Of a DNA stretch of 64,000 nucleotides, positions 17,131-26,162 are shown in pieces. How positions within the stretch are numbered: position 1 is the stretch's first letter; every line of letters begins with the position of its first letter. Under the pieces are notes generated by a model. It worked only from the letters and a program-made list of their open reading frames with translations, ran no database searches and was not told the DNA's origin. The position numbers and the translations under genes are program-made. This DNA comes from Shewanella sp. c952 (GTDB lineage: Bacteria; Pseudomonadota; Gammaproteobacteria; Enterobacterales; Shewanellaceae): positions 59,759 through 123,758 of the forward strand of contig NZ_BPEW01000011.1 in assembly GCF_019654975.1 (NCBI RefSeq), read 5' to 3'.

Positions 17131-17997
17131 ATGGCAGAGCAAGTTAACACAAGCTTAAATTCGGCAACAAGCAATCCGAATAAGTGTACGCAAAGCGCTA
17201 CAGAAGCTCGGCACAGCAATGCCACCACGACTCCCGAGATGCGTCGATTTATCCAAGAATCGGACCTCAGTGTGAGTCAACTTTCTAAAGTGCTGAATAT
17301 CAGCGAAGCCACTGTACGCAAATGGCGCAAGCGCAATTCGATAGAAAATAGCCCAAATACACCACATCACCTCAATACCACGCTAACGCCGCTGCAAGAA
17401 TATGTCGTCGTCGGTTTGAGGTACCAACTGAAAATGCCACTCGATAGATTACTGACCGCAACGCAGAAATTTATTAACCCCAATGTGTCACGCTCAGGCT
17501 TAGCTCGTTGCTTAAAACGCTATGGCGTTTCACGTGTTAGCGATATTGAAAGCCCTAACGTACCGATGCGTTATTTTAACCAACTACCGATAACCCAAGG
17601 TAGTGATGTACAAACCTACACACTGCACTATGAAACACTGGCACAAACCTTGGCGTTGCCAAGCACAGATGCAGACAATGTGGTTCAGGTGGTTTCATTG
17701 ACGATCCCACCGCAGTTAACCGATGAGCAACCCAGTTCAATCCTGCTTGGTATTGACCCCCATAGTGACTGGATATATCTCGACATCTATCAAGACGGTA
17801 ATACCCAAGCAACCAACAGATACATGGCCTATGTGCTTAAACATGGGCCGTTTCACTTACGAAAGTTACTCGTCAGTAACTATCACAGTTTTATACAGCG
17901 CTTTCCTGGTGCGACGCAAAATCGCCGTACCTCTACAGACAAGCCTAAAACAAACAACAAGACGCCTGAATGCCAGGCATCCACTGGAGACTCATAA
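17131..17997 (+). CDS. pfaR: PfaR, transcriptional regulator of EPA synthesis (IS481-transposase-like)
   Basis: This 288-residue protein is the gene immediately upstream of pfaA, where PfaR is described as a positive regulator. Residues 38-67 form an HTH (ESDLSVSQLSKVLNISEATV then RKWRKRNS) and residues 85-133 a second helical unit (MPLDRLLTATQKFINP, SRSGLARCLKRYGVSR). Both match the N-terminal domain of IS481-family transposases. Residues 213-250 resemble the first strands of the DDE core, but the second catalytic Asp (usual VLTDNG) reads LLVSN and the third part is missing. Its stop overlaps the pfaA start by one base. Confidence 0.88.
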   Translation: MAEQVNTSLNSATSNPNKCTQSATEARHSNATTTPEMRRFIQESDLSVSQLSKVLNISEATVRKWRKRNSIENSPNTPHHLNTTLTPLQEYVVVGLRYQLKMPLDRLLTATQKFINPNVSRSGLARCLKRYGVSRVSDIESPNVPMRYFNQLPITQGSDVQTYTLHYETLAQTLALPSTDADNVVQVVSLTIPPQLTDEQPSSILLGIDPHSDWIYLDIYQDGNTQATNRYMAYVLKHGPFHLRKLLVSNYHSFIQRFPGATQNRRTSTDKPKTNNKTPECQASTGDS

Positions 17998-20900
17998 TGA
18001 GCCAGACCTCTAAACCTGAACAATCATCAGCATCAGAGCAAGCACAAGACTCGCAAGCTGATACACGCTTAAATAAACGTTTAAAAGATATGCCTGTCGC
18101 CATAGTCGGCATGGCAAGCATCTTTGCGAACTCGCGTTATCTCAACAAATTTTGGGATCTTATTAGCGAGAAAATTGATGCCATCACTGAGCTACCTGCC
18201 ACTCACTGGCAGAAAGAAGATTACTTTGATACGAACAAAAGCACCCCAGATAAAAGCTACTGTAAACGCGGCGGTTTTTTACCTGATGTAGACTTCAACC
18301 CAATGGAGTTTGGCCTGCCGCCAAATATCTTAGAGCTGACTGATTCATCGCAGCTGCTCTCTTTGATCGTTGCAAAAGAAGTCTTAGCTGATGCTAACCT
18401 GCCTGAAGGTTATGACCGTGACAAAATCGGAATTACCTTAGGTGTCGGCGGCGGTCAGAAGATCAGCCACAGCTTAACGGCTCGTCTACAGTACCCTGTA
18501 CTTAAGAAGGTTTTTGCCAATAGCGGTATTAGCGACGAAGACAGCGAGATGTTGATCAAAAAGTTCCAAGATCAATACGTGCATTGGGAAGAAAACTCAT
18601 TCCCTGGTTCATTGGGTAACGTTATTGCCGGTCGTATCGCCAATCGTTTTGATTTCGGCGGCATGAACTGTGTAGTTGATGCGGCTTGTGCAGGTTCCTT
18701 AGCGGCAATGCGCATGGCACTAAGTGAGCTGGTTGAAGGTCGTTCAGAGATGATGATCACTGGCGGTGTTTGTACTGATAACTCGCCATCTATGTACATG
18801 AGCTTCTCTAAGACACCCGCATTCACTACCAATGAAACCATCCAGCCATTTGATATCGACTCAAAGGGAATGATGATTGGTGAAGGTATCGGCATGATCG
18901 CATTGAAGCGTCTTGAAGATGCCGAGCGTGATGGCGACAGAATTTACTCGGTCATTAAAGGTATTGGTTCATCATCAGATGGTAAGTTCAAATCAATCTA
19001 TGCGCCTCGCCCTGAAGGCCAAGCCAAAGCACTCAACCGTGCCTATGACGATGCTGGTTTTGCGCCGCACACTCTAGGTCTGATTGAAGCCCATGGTACC
19101 GGTACTGCCGCAGGTGATGCTGCAGAATTTGCCGGTCTTTGCTCAGTGTTTAGCGATGGTAACGACACCAAACAGCACATTGCGCTAGGTTCAGTTAAAT
19201 CACAAATTGGCCACACTAAATCTACCGCGGGTACTGCTGGACTGATTAAAGCAGCATTAGCGTTACACCATAAGGTATTGCCGGCAACGATTAACGTCAG
19301 CCAGCCGAGTCCGAAGCTTGATATAGAGAACTCACCGTTCTATCTCAATACAGAAACGCGTCCTTGGTTACCTCGCGTAGACGGCACACCGCGCCGCGCA
19401 GGTATTAGCTCATTTGGTTTTGGTGGCACTAACTTCCACTTTGTACTGGAAGAGTACAATGCAGAGCATAGCCGCGAAGATAGCGAGAAAGCTAAGTATC
19501 GTCAGCGTCAAGTTGCACAAAGCTTCCTTGTTAGCGCTGCAAACAAAGATGCACTTATTAAAGAATTAAATACCTTAGCTGCTGCAAGTTCTGCTGCTGA
19601 GTTTAACCTTAAAGATGCCGCTGCAAATTACGCAGTACGTGAATTAGCCACTGATGCACCGCGTATTGGTCTCGTTGCCAATAGCGCAGCAGAACTGGCA
19701 AGTTTCATCAAACAAGCGCTATCGAAGTTAACCGCAAGCGACGATACTCAATGGCAACTGCCAGGTGGCATTAGCTACCGCGCTGCGGCGATTGAAGGCA
19801 AAGTGGCAGCATTATTCACAGGCCAAGGTTCGCAGTATCTTAATATGGGACGAGATCTTGCCTGTTACTACCCAGAGATGCGTCAACAACTGGTCACAGC
19901 AGATAAAGTATTTGCCGCCAATGACAAAACACCTTTGTCGCAAACGCTATATCCAAAACCTGTATTTAATAAAGATGATGTCAAAGCACAAGAAGCTGTG
20001 CTGACTAACACCGCTAATGCACAGAGTGCTATCGGTGCCATCTCTATGGGGCAATATGCGCTATTTACCGCAGCAGGCTTTAATGCCGATATGGTTGCAG
20101 GTCACAGCTTTGGTGAGTTAAGTGCGTTATGCGCTGCAGGTGTTATTTCAACAGATGACTACTACAAACTCGCCTTTGCCCGTGGCGATGCCATGGCAAC
20201 CAAAGCGAAAACTAAAGACGGTCAAGATGCTGATTGTGGCGCTATGTTTGCGGTTATCCATAAAGCAGAGGATTTGAGCACACTTGAAAGCACTATCGCT
20301 AAATTTGATGGTGTTAAAGTGGCTAACTACAACGCACCGACTCAGTCGGTCATAGCCGGCCCAACAGCTAGCACTACAGATGCAGCTAAAGCATTAAGCG
20401 ACCTAGGTTATAAAGCGATCAATCTACCAGTGTCTGGTGCATTCCACACTGAGCTAGTTGGCCACGCTCAAGCACCATTCGCCAAAGCGATTGACGGCGC
20501 GAAGTTTACTAAACCTAGCCGTGCACTCTATTCCAACGCTAGCGGCGCGCTATATGAAAGCACTGCAGCCAAGGTTAAGGCCTCGTTCAAGAAACATATG
20601 CTGCAATCAGTTCGTTTCACCGCTCAGCTAGAAGCGATGTTTGACGCTGGCGCTCGCGTATTTGTTGAGTTTGGTCCGAAGAATATTTTGCAAAAATTAG
20701 TGCAAGGTACCTTAGCAAGCAAACTTAATGAGCTCAGCGTTATCTCTATCAACCCAAGCCCTAAAGGCGACAGCGACTTGCAACTTAAGCAAGCAGCTCT
20801 GCAGCTAGCCGTTGCAGGTGTGAAGCTTGATAATATCGACCCATACCAAGCCGATATTGCCGCGCCTGCGAAACGCTCACCAATGAGCCTAACGCTAAAT

Positions 20901-23900
20901 GCTGCCAACCATATTAGCCCTGCGACACGCGCTAAAATGGCTAAGTCATTAGCCACTGGCGCAGTGAAGAGCGCTACTATCATCGAAGAAAGAATCGTTG
21001 AAAAGGTGGTAGAGAAAGTCGTTGAAGTAGAAAAAATTGTTGAAGTGCCAACCATCATTGAAAAAGAAGTTGAAAAGATCGTGGAGATTGCCGTACCAAT
21101 GTCTAATGAACATGTAGTGTCTACTGCCCCAGTTCAAAATAATTTCGTTGCTTCAAATGCAAGCGCTCCAAGTGTAAGCGTTAGCACTGATGCCTTAAGT
21201 CAGTTCTTTGCTGCACAGCAACAAGCGGCCGAGTTACATCAGCAGTTCCTCAGCATCCCACAGCAATATGGTGAAACTTTCACTACCTTGATGGCTGAAC
21301 AAACAAAACTTGCAGGCGCAGGTGTTGCATTACCTGAAAGCTTACAGCGCTCTATGGAGCAGTTCCACCAGCTTCAAGCGCAAACCGTTCAAAGCCATAC
21401 TCAGTTTTTAGAGATGCAAGCTGGCAATAACAATGCTGCGCTAAACATGCTTAATGGTACTGCTACAGTGATCACCGCACAGCCATTACAAGCAACAGTG
21501 CAGAGACCTCAGCAAGTCGTTCAACAGGCCACAGTTTCAGCACCAGTAGTTTCTGCACCAGCAGTGTCAGCGCCTGCAGTAACAACTCCAGCAACGCCTG
21601 TTGCGGTTGCTCCAGTTGTTAACAATACTCCGGCGCCAGTTCAACATGCCGTTGCAACACACATTCAAGCTGTTGCTAAAGCGGCTGAAGCTGCACCGGT
21701 AGTCGTTGCGCCGTCATCAGCACCAGCTGTGCCCGTGAGCAATAGCGCAGCAGCTGTTCTTAGCGCCGAGAAGGTTCAAGCAACCATGCTTGAAGTGGTC
21801 GCTGAGAAAACTGGCTACCCTACAGAGATGCTAGAACTTGAAATGGACATGGAAGCCGATTTAGGTATCGACTCTATCAAGCGAGTAGAAATTCTCGGTA
21901 CAGTGCAAGATGAGCTTCCAGGTCTACCTGAGCTTAGCCCTGAAGATTTGGCCGAGTGTCGTACACTGGGCGAAATCGTTAGCTACATGAACAGCAAACT
22001 ATCTACAAATACCGCCGCAGGCGCTGCTAATACAGTTGCCGCTGAAGGCTCACTCTCTGCACAAAAAGTCCAAGCGACTATGATGTCAGTGGTTGCAGAA
22101 AAGACCGGCTACCCAACAGAGATGTTAGAGCTTGAGATGGATATGGAAGCCGATTTAGGCATCGATTCTATCAAGCGTGTAGAAATTCTTGGTACTGTTC
22201 AAGATGAGCTTCCAGGTCTACCTGAGCTGAGCCCTGAAGATTTGGCTGAGTGTCGTACTTTGGGTGAAATCGTTAGCTACATGAACAGCAAGCTCTCTAC
22301 AAATGACGCTGATGGCTCTGCTAATGTAAGTGCTACAGCGCCAGTTGCTTCAGCTTCTAATGGCCTATCAGCCGAAAAAGTCCAAGCTACCATGATGTCA
22401 GTGGTCGCAGAAAAGACTGGCTACCCAACAGAGATGTTAGAGCTTGAAATGGATATGGAAGCCGATTTAGGTATCGACTCTATCAAGCGTGTAGAAATAC
22501 TTGGTACTGTTCAAGATGAACTTCCAGGTCTACCTGAACTTAATCCTGAAGATTTAGCTGAATGTCGCACACTAGGCGAGATCGTTAGCTATATGAACAG
22601 CAAGCTCTCTACTAATACAACTGCCGCCGCAGGCGCTGCTGACGTTTCATCTGCAGGTGCAGCGCCTCAAGTTGCTACTGCCGAGACAGCCCTGAGCGCG
22701 CAAAAAGTACAAGCCACTATGATGTCAGTAGTCGCTGACAAAACCGGTTACCCAACAGAGATGCTAGAACTAAGCATGGACATGGAAGCCGATTTAGGTA
22801 TCGACTCTATCAAGCGTGTTGAGATCTTAGGTACTGTGCAAGATGAGCTTCCAGGCCTGCCTGAGCTTAATCCTGAAGATTTAGCTGAGTGTCGAACTCT
22901 AGGCGAGATCGTTAGCTACATGAACAGCAAGCTCGCTACTAATACAAGTGCAGCTGAAGGCTCTACTAATACCAGCGCCGCTGCGCCAACGACTAATGGT
23001 CTGAGCGCGCAAAAAGTACAAGCCACCATGATGTCAGTGGTTGCTGACAAAACCGGTTACCCAACAGAGATGCTTGAGCTAAGCATGGACATGGAAGCCG
23101 ACCTTGGTATCGACTCTATCAAGCGAGTCGAAATTCTAGGTACTGTGCAAGATGAGCTTCCAGGTCTGCCTGAGCTAAACCCTGAAGACTTGGCAGAGTG
23201 CCGCACTTTGGGTGAAATCGTTAGCTACATGAACAGCAAACTCTCTACAACTGCCGCCGCAGGCGCTGCTGACGTTTCATCTGCAGGTGCAACGCCTCAA
23301 GTTGCTACTGCCGAGACAGCCCTGAGCGCGCAAAAGGTGCAAGGCACTATGATGTCAGTGGTCGCTGAGAAGACCGGTTACCCAACAGAGATGCTTGAGC
23401 TAAGCATGGACATGGAAGCCGATTTAGGTATCGACTCCATCAAGCGAGTGGAAATTCTTGGCACTGTGCAAGATGAGTTGCCGGGTTTACCTGAGTTAAA
23501 TCCAGAAGACTTGGCAGAATGTCGCACACTAGGCGAAATCGTTGCATACATGAACGCTAAACTGGCCAATGCTAGCAATGCAGCAACGGCTGTCATCGCT
23601 GACGCAGTTAAATCAGTCGCTGACACAGTAACATCTTCTCTTGAGCTTCCTCCTCATAGCGAGGTAGCGCTAAAAAAGCTTAATGCGGCGGATCAAATTG
23701 TTGATTGCTTCGCCGCAGACGCAACTGTCGTGATCACAGATGATGGTCATAACGCAGGCGTACTTGCTGAGAAACTATCAAAACAAGCCCTTAAAGTCGC
23801 GGTAGTTCGCCTACCAAAAGGCGCAGCTCAATCACCGCTCAATAGTGATATCGCGAGCTTCCAAGCAGATAGCCTTGATGAAGCTGGGATCAACGCGGTT

Positions 23901-26162
23901 ATCGCTAAAATTGAGCTGCAACTAGGCGTAATTAGTGGCTTTATCCACCTGCAACCACAAGATGATAACAATAGCGTAAATGATGCGATTAACTTAAGTA
24001 GTGATAGTTTCACTCACGTTAGCCAAGCATTCCTTTGGGCTAAGCTGTTGCAGCCAAAGCTAAACGTAACAAATGATAAGCGTCGCAGCTTTATCAGCGT
24101 TAGCCGTATCGATGGTGGTTTTGGTTACTTAGACACTAAACAGCTGCAAGATGCTGAGCTAAACCAAGCAGCATTAGCAGGATTAACCAAAACACTGAGC
24201 CATGAATGGCCAACGGTTTTTTGTCGCGCGTTAGACGTTGCACCAAGTTTAGACGCAACTCACTTAGCCGATGCGATTGCTAACGAGCTATTCGATAGCG
24301 TGGTTAACCTGCCAGAAGTGGGTGTTGCTCTCGATGCGAAAGGCAACGTTGCACGTTCAACCTTGATTGCGGCAGATGCGAGCAATAAACATACTGCAGC
24401 TGAACTCAATAGCGCAGATAACATACTGGTGACCGGCGGTGCAAAAGGGGTGACCTTTGAATGTGCCCTAGCACTTGCTAAGCGCACTCAGTCGCATTTC
24501 ATCCTTGCGGGGCGCAGTGAACTACAAGCGATTCCAGCTTGGGCGACGGGCAAACAGGTTAGCGAGCTTAAACCTGCTGCTATTGCACACATTATCTCTA
24601 CAGGCAGCAAGCCGACACCTAAACAGGTAGAAGCCCTAGTCTGGACAGTGAAGAGCTCTATCGAGATTAATACTGCCCTAGCAGCATTTAATCAAGTGGG
24701 CGCAAGCGCCGAGTATGTCAGCATGGATGTGACCGATACTGCCGCAATTACTGCAGCACTAAACGGTCGCTCAGCTGAGATAACCGGCCTTATCCACGGC
24801 GCTGGCGTACTGGCTGACAAGCATATTCAAGACAAAACTCTTGAAGAACTTGCCCGGGTTTATGGCACTAAGGTCAACGGCCTAAAAGCACTGCTTGCAG
24901 CACTTGAGCCGAGTAAAGTTAAATTGTTAGCAATGTTCTCGTCTGCTGCAGGATTTTACGGTAATACCGGACAGAGCGATTACGCCATGTCTAACGACAT
25001 TCTAAACAAGGCTGCATTGCAATTCACTGCACGTCACCCACAAGCTAAAGTCATGAGCTTTAACTGGGGTCCTTGGGATGGTGGCATGGTTACCGATGCG
25101 CTGAAGAAAATGTTTACCGAGCGCGGTGTATACGTCATCCCACTAAAAGCAGGAGCAGAACTTTTTGCCACTCAGCTATTAAGTGAAACGGGTGCACAAC
25201 TGCTTATTGGTACATCAATGCAAGGTGGAACAGACACTCAAGAGGCTGCATCTGTAAAAAAGCTTAATGCGGGAGAAGTGCAAAGCGCACTGATCCCGCT
25301 AGCACCACTGTCTTTAACAAGAGCCTTAGATCCTAATGCAATGGTCTTTATTCAAGACCACCGCATTAGCGGTAACCCTGTGCTGCCCACTGTATGCGCT
25401 ATACAGTGGATGCGCGAAGCTGCCAGTGAGATGCTTGGGGCTCAAGTTAGAGTGGTTGATTATAAGCTACTGAAAGGGATCATCTTCGACAGCAGTGATG
25501 TTCAAGAGATGACACTAACGCTAACGCCAAGCGGAAACGATCAAATGATTGCGTTAATCAGCAGTCAAGGACGTCCGCAATATAAAGCGACTTTAGCCCG
25601 CGCAGAAAGCGTTAATAATACGCCATCAAAGGTATTTAGCGATCTGGGTAAAGCGGTGACCACAGCTGCTGAGCTTTATAGCAACGGCACCCTGTTCCAT
25701 GGGCCACGTTTGCAAGGCATACAGCAGGTGTTCAATTTTGATGATACGGGCCTGATTGCTAAGTGCCAGTTGCCACAGGTCAGTGATACTGATTGCGGTC
25801 AGTTTGTTGCAAGCAGCCATCTTGGTGGCAGCCAGCCCTTTGCTGAAGATTTGCTACTGCAAGCGATGCTCGTATGGGCAAGACTTAAGTACGGCGCCGC
25901 AAGCTTGCCATCAACTATCGGTGAGTTTAACTCTCACAAGCCGCTGGCATTTGGTGACAAGGCGATACTTGCGCTAGAGGTGGTTAAGACAAGTGCTCGC
26001 TCACTTGAAGCTAACGTTGCGCTTTACCATGAAAATGGTGAACTAAGTGCAATGATGAAAGGGGCGAAAGTCACTATCAGTAAGAACCTCAATAGTGCTT
26101 TCTTAAATGAAGCTGCCGTGAGTGACAAAGATAAAGCCTTGAGCACTGGAGAGCAGCCATAA
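17997..26162 (+). CDS. pfaA: PfaA, EPA polyketide synthase subunit (KS-AT-6xACP-KR-DH-like)
   Basis: Start ATG 17997 (2721 residues) is chosen over 17970 because GGAGA lies 6 nt upstream. Domains: ketosynthase, residues ~35-500, with catalytic Cys231, His366 and His406; malonyl-CoA acyltransferase, ~590-890, with Ser704 in GHSFGE and His817; a charged EKVVEKVVEVEK linker (~990-1025) and an Ala/Pro/Val-rich linker; six tandem ACPs with phosphopantetheine serines at 1293, 1391, 1495, 1604, 1707 and 1814 (LGIDSIKR); a ketoreductase (~2140-2420, VTGGAKGV); and a C-terminal dehydratase-like hotdog domain (His2455 in HRISGNPVLP). It extends acyl chains by malonyl condensation and ketoreduction in the cytoplasm. 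Confidence 0.97.
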   Translation: MSQTSKPEQSSASEQAQDSQADTRLNKRLKDMPVAIVGMASIFANSRYLNKFWDLISEKIDAITELPATHWQKEDYFDTNKSTPDKSYCKRGGFLPDVDFNPMEFGLPPNILELTDSSQLLSLIVAKEVLADANLPEGYDRDKIGITLGVGGGQKISHSLTARLQYPVLKKVFANSGISDEDSEMLIKKFQDQYVHWEENSFPGSLGNVIAGRIANRFDFGGMNCVVDAACAGSLAAMRMALSELVEGRSEMMITGGVCTDNSPSMYMSFSKTPAFTTNETIQPFDIDSKGMMIGEGIGMIALKRLEDAERDGDRIYSVIKGIGSSSDGKFKSIYAPRPEGQAKALNRAYDDAGFAPHTLGLIEAHGTGTAAGDAAEFAGLCSVFSDGNDTKQHIALGSVKSQIGHTKSTAGTAGLIKAALALHHKVLPATINVSQPSPKLDIENSPFYLNTETRPWLPRVDGTPRRAGISSFGFGGTNFHFVLEEYNAEHSREDSEKAKYRQRQVAQSFLVSAANKDALIKELNTLAAASSAAEFNLKDAAANYAVRELATDAPRIGLVANSAAELASFIKQALSKLTASDDTQWQLPGGISYRAAAIEGKVAALFTGQGSQYLNMGRDLACYYPEMRQQLVTADKVFAANDKTPLSQTLYPKPVFNKDDVKAQEAVLTNTANAQSAIGAISMGQYALFTAAGFNADMVAGHSFGELSALCAAGVISTDDYYKLAFARGDAMATKAKTKDGQDADCGAMFAVIHKAEDLSTLESTIAKFDGVKVANYNAPTQSVIAGPTASTTDAAKALSDLGYKAINLPVSGAFHTELVGHAQAPFAKAIDGAKFTKPSRALYSNASGALYESTAAKVKASFKKHMLQSVRFTAQLEAMFDAGARVFVEFGPKNILQKLVQGTLASKLNELSVISINPSPKGDSDLQLKQAALQLAVAGVKLDNIDPYQADIAAPAKRSPMSLTLNAANHISPATRAKMAKSLATGAVKSATIIEERIVEKVVEKVVEVEKIVEVPTIIEKEVEKIVEIAVPMSNEHVVSTAPVQNNFVASNASAPSVSVSTDALSQFFAAQQQAAELHQQFLSIPQQYGETFTTLMAEQTKLAGAGVALPESLQRSMEQFHQLQAQTVQSHTQFLEMQAGNNNAALNMLNGTATVITAQPLQATVQRPQQVVQQATVSAPVVSAPAVSAPAVTTPATPVAVAPVVNNTPAPVQHAVATHIQAVAKAAEAAPVVVAPSSAPAVPVSNSAAAVLSAEKVQATMLEVVAEKTGYPTEMLELEMDMEADLGIDSIKRVEILGTVQDELPGLPELSPEDLAECRTLGEIVSYMNSKLSTNTAAGAANTVAAEGSLSAQKVQATMMSVVAEKTGYPTEMLELEMDMEADLGIDSIKRVEILGTVQDELPGLPELSPEDLAECRTLGEIVSYMNSKLSTNDADGSANVSATAPVASASNGLSAEKVQATMMSVVAEKTGYPTEMLELEMDMEADLGIDSIKRVEILGTVQDELPGLPELNPEDLAECRTLGEIVSYMNSKLSTNTTAAAGAADVSSAGAAPQVATAETALSAQKVQATMMSVVADKTGYPTEMLELSMDMEADLGIDSIKRVEILGTVQDELPGLPELNPEDLAECRTLGEIVSYMNSKLATNTSAAEGSTNTSAAAPTTNGLSAQKVQATMMSVVADKTGYPTEMLELSMDMEADLGIDSIKRVEILGTVQDELPGLPELNPEDLAECRTLGEIVSYMNSKLSTTAAAGAADVSSAGATPQVATAETALSAQKVQGTMMSVVAEKTGYPTEMLELSMDMEADLGIDSIKRVEILGTVQDELPGLPELNPEDLAECRTLGEIVAYMNAKLANASNAATAVIADAVKSVADTVTSSLELPPHSEVALKKLNAADQIVDCFAADATVVITDDGHNAGVLAEKLSKQALKVAVVRLPKGAAQSPLNSDIASFQADSLDEAGINAVIAKIELQLGVISGFIHLQPQDDNNSVNDAINLSSDSFTHVSQAFLWAKLLQPKLNVTNDKRRSFISVSRIDGGFGYLDTKQLQDAELNQAALAGLTKTLSHEWPTVFCRALDVAPSLDATHLADAIANELFDSVVNLPEVGVALDAKGNVARSTLIAADASNKHTAAELNSADNILVTGGAKGVTFECALALAKRTQSHFILAGRSELQAIPAWATGKQVSELKPAAIAHIISTGSKPTPKQVEALVWTVKSSIEINTALAAFNQVGASAEYVSMDVTDTAAITAALNGRSAEITGLIHGAGVLADKHIQDKTLEELARVYGTKVNGLKALLAALEPSKVKLLAMFSSAAGFYGNTGQSDYAMSNDILNKAALQFTARHPQAKVMSFNWGPWDGGMVTDALKKMFTERGVYVIPLKAGAELFATQLLSETGAQLLIGTSMQGGTDTQEAASVKKLNAGEVQSALIPLAPLSLTRALDPNAMVFIQDHRISGNPVLPTVCAIQWMREAASEMLGAQVRVVDYKLLKGIIFDSSDVQEMTLTLTPSGNDQMIALISSQGRPQYKATLARAESVNNTPSKVFSDLGKAVTTAAELYSNGTLFHGPRLQGIQQVFNFDDTGLIAKCQLPQVSDTDCGQFVASSHLGGSQPFAEDLLLQAMLVWARLKYGAASLPSTIGEFNSHKPLAFGDKAILALEVVKTSARSLEANVALYHENGELSAMMKGAKVTISKNLNSAFLNEAAVSDKDKALSTGEQP
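21757..23560 (+). repeat. Six tandem ACP-encoding repeats within pfaA
   Basis: Six units of about 295-325 bp encode near-identical ACPs, with spacing between active-site serines of 98, 104, 109, 103 and 107 residues. The linker before ACP4 (from about 22620) and before ACP6 (from about 23250) are nearly identical in DNA (GCAGGCGCTGCTGACGTTTC and on) but unlike the others. That gives a second period of 630 bp, i.e. duplication of an ACP pair. Confidence 0.93.

Noticed and set aside
17970..17996. Longer pfaA start at ATG 17970
   Set aside because: It would overlap pfaR by 28 bases without its own ribosome site. ATG 17997 has GGAGA at 6-nt spacing and matches the TAATG pattern of pfaB and pfaC.
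17723..18013. 96-residue ORF in another frame across the pfaR 3' end
   Set aside because: Shadow of pfaR, with no independent evidence.
20624..21137. Minus-strand ORFs of 144 and 62 residues inside pfaA
   Set aside because: They are the reverse complement of the repetitive Val/Glu/Lys linker and AT domain; low-complexity translation only.
21757..23560. Regularly spaced repeats as a non-coding array
   Set aside because: Fully explained by six in-frame ACP domains with conserved LGIDSIKR motifs.
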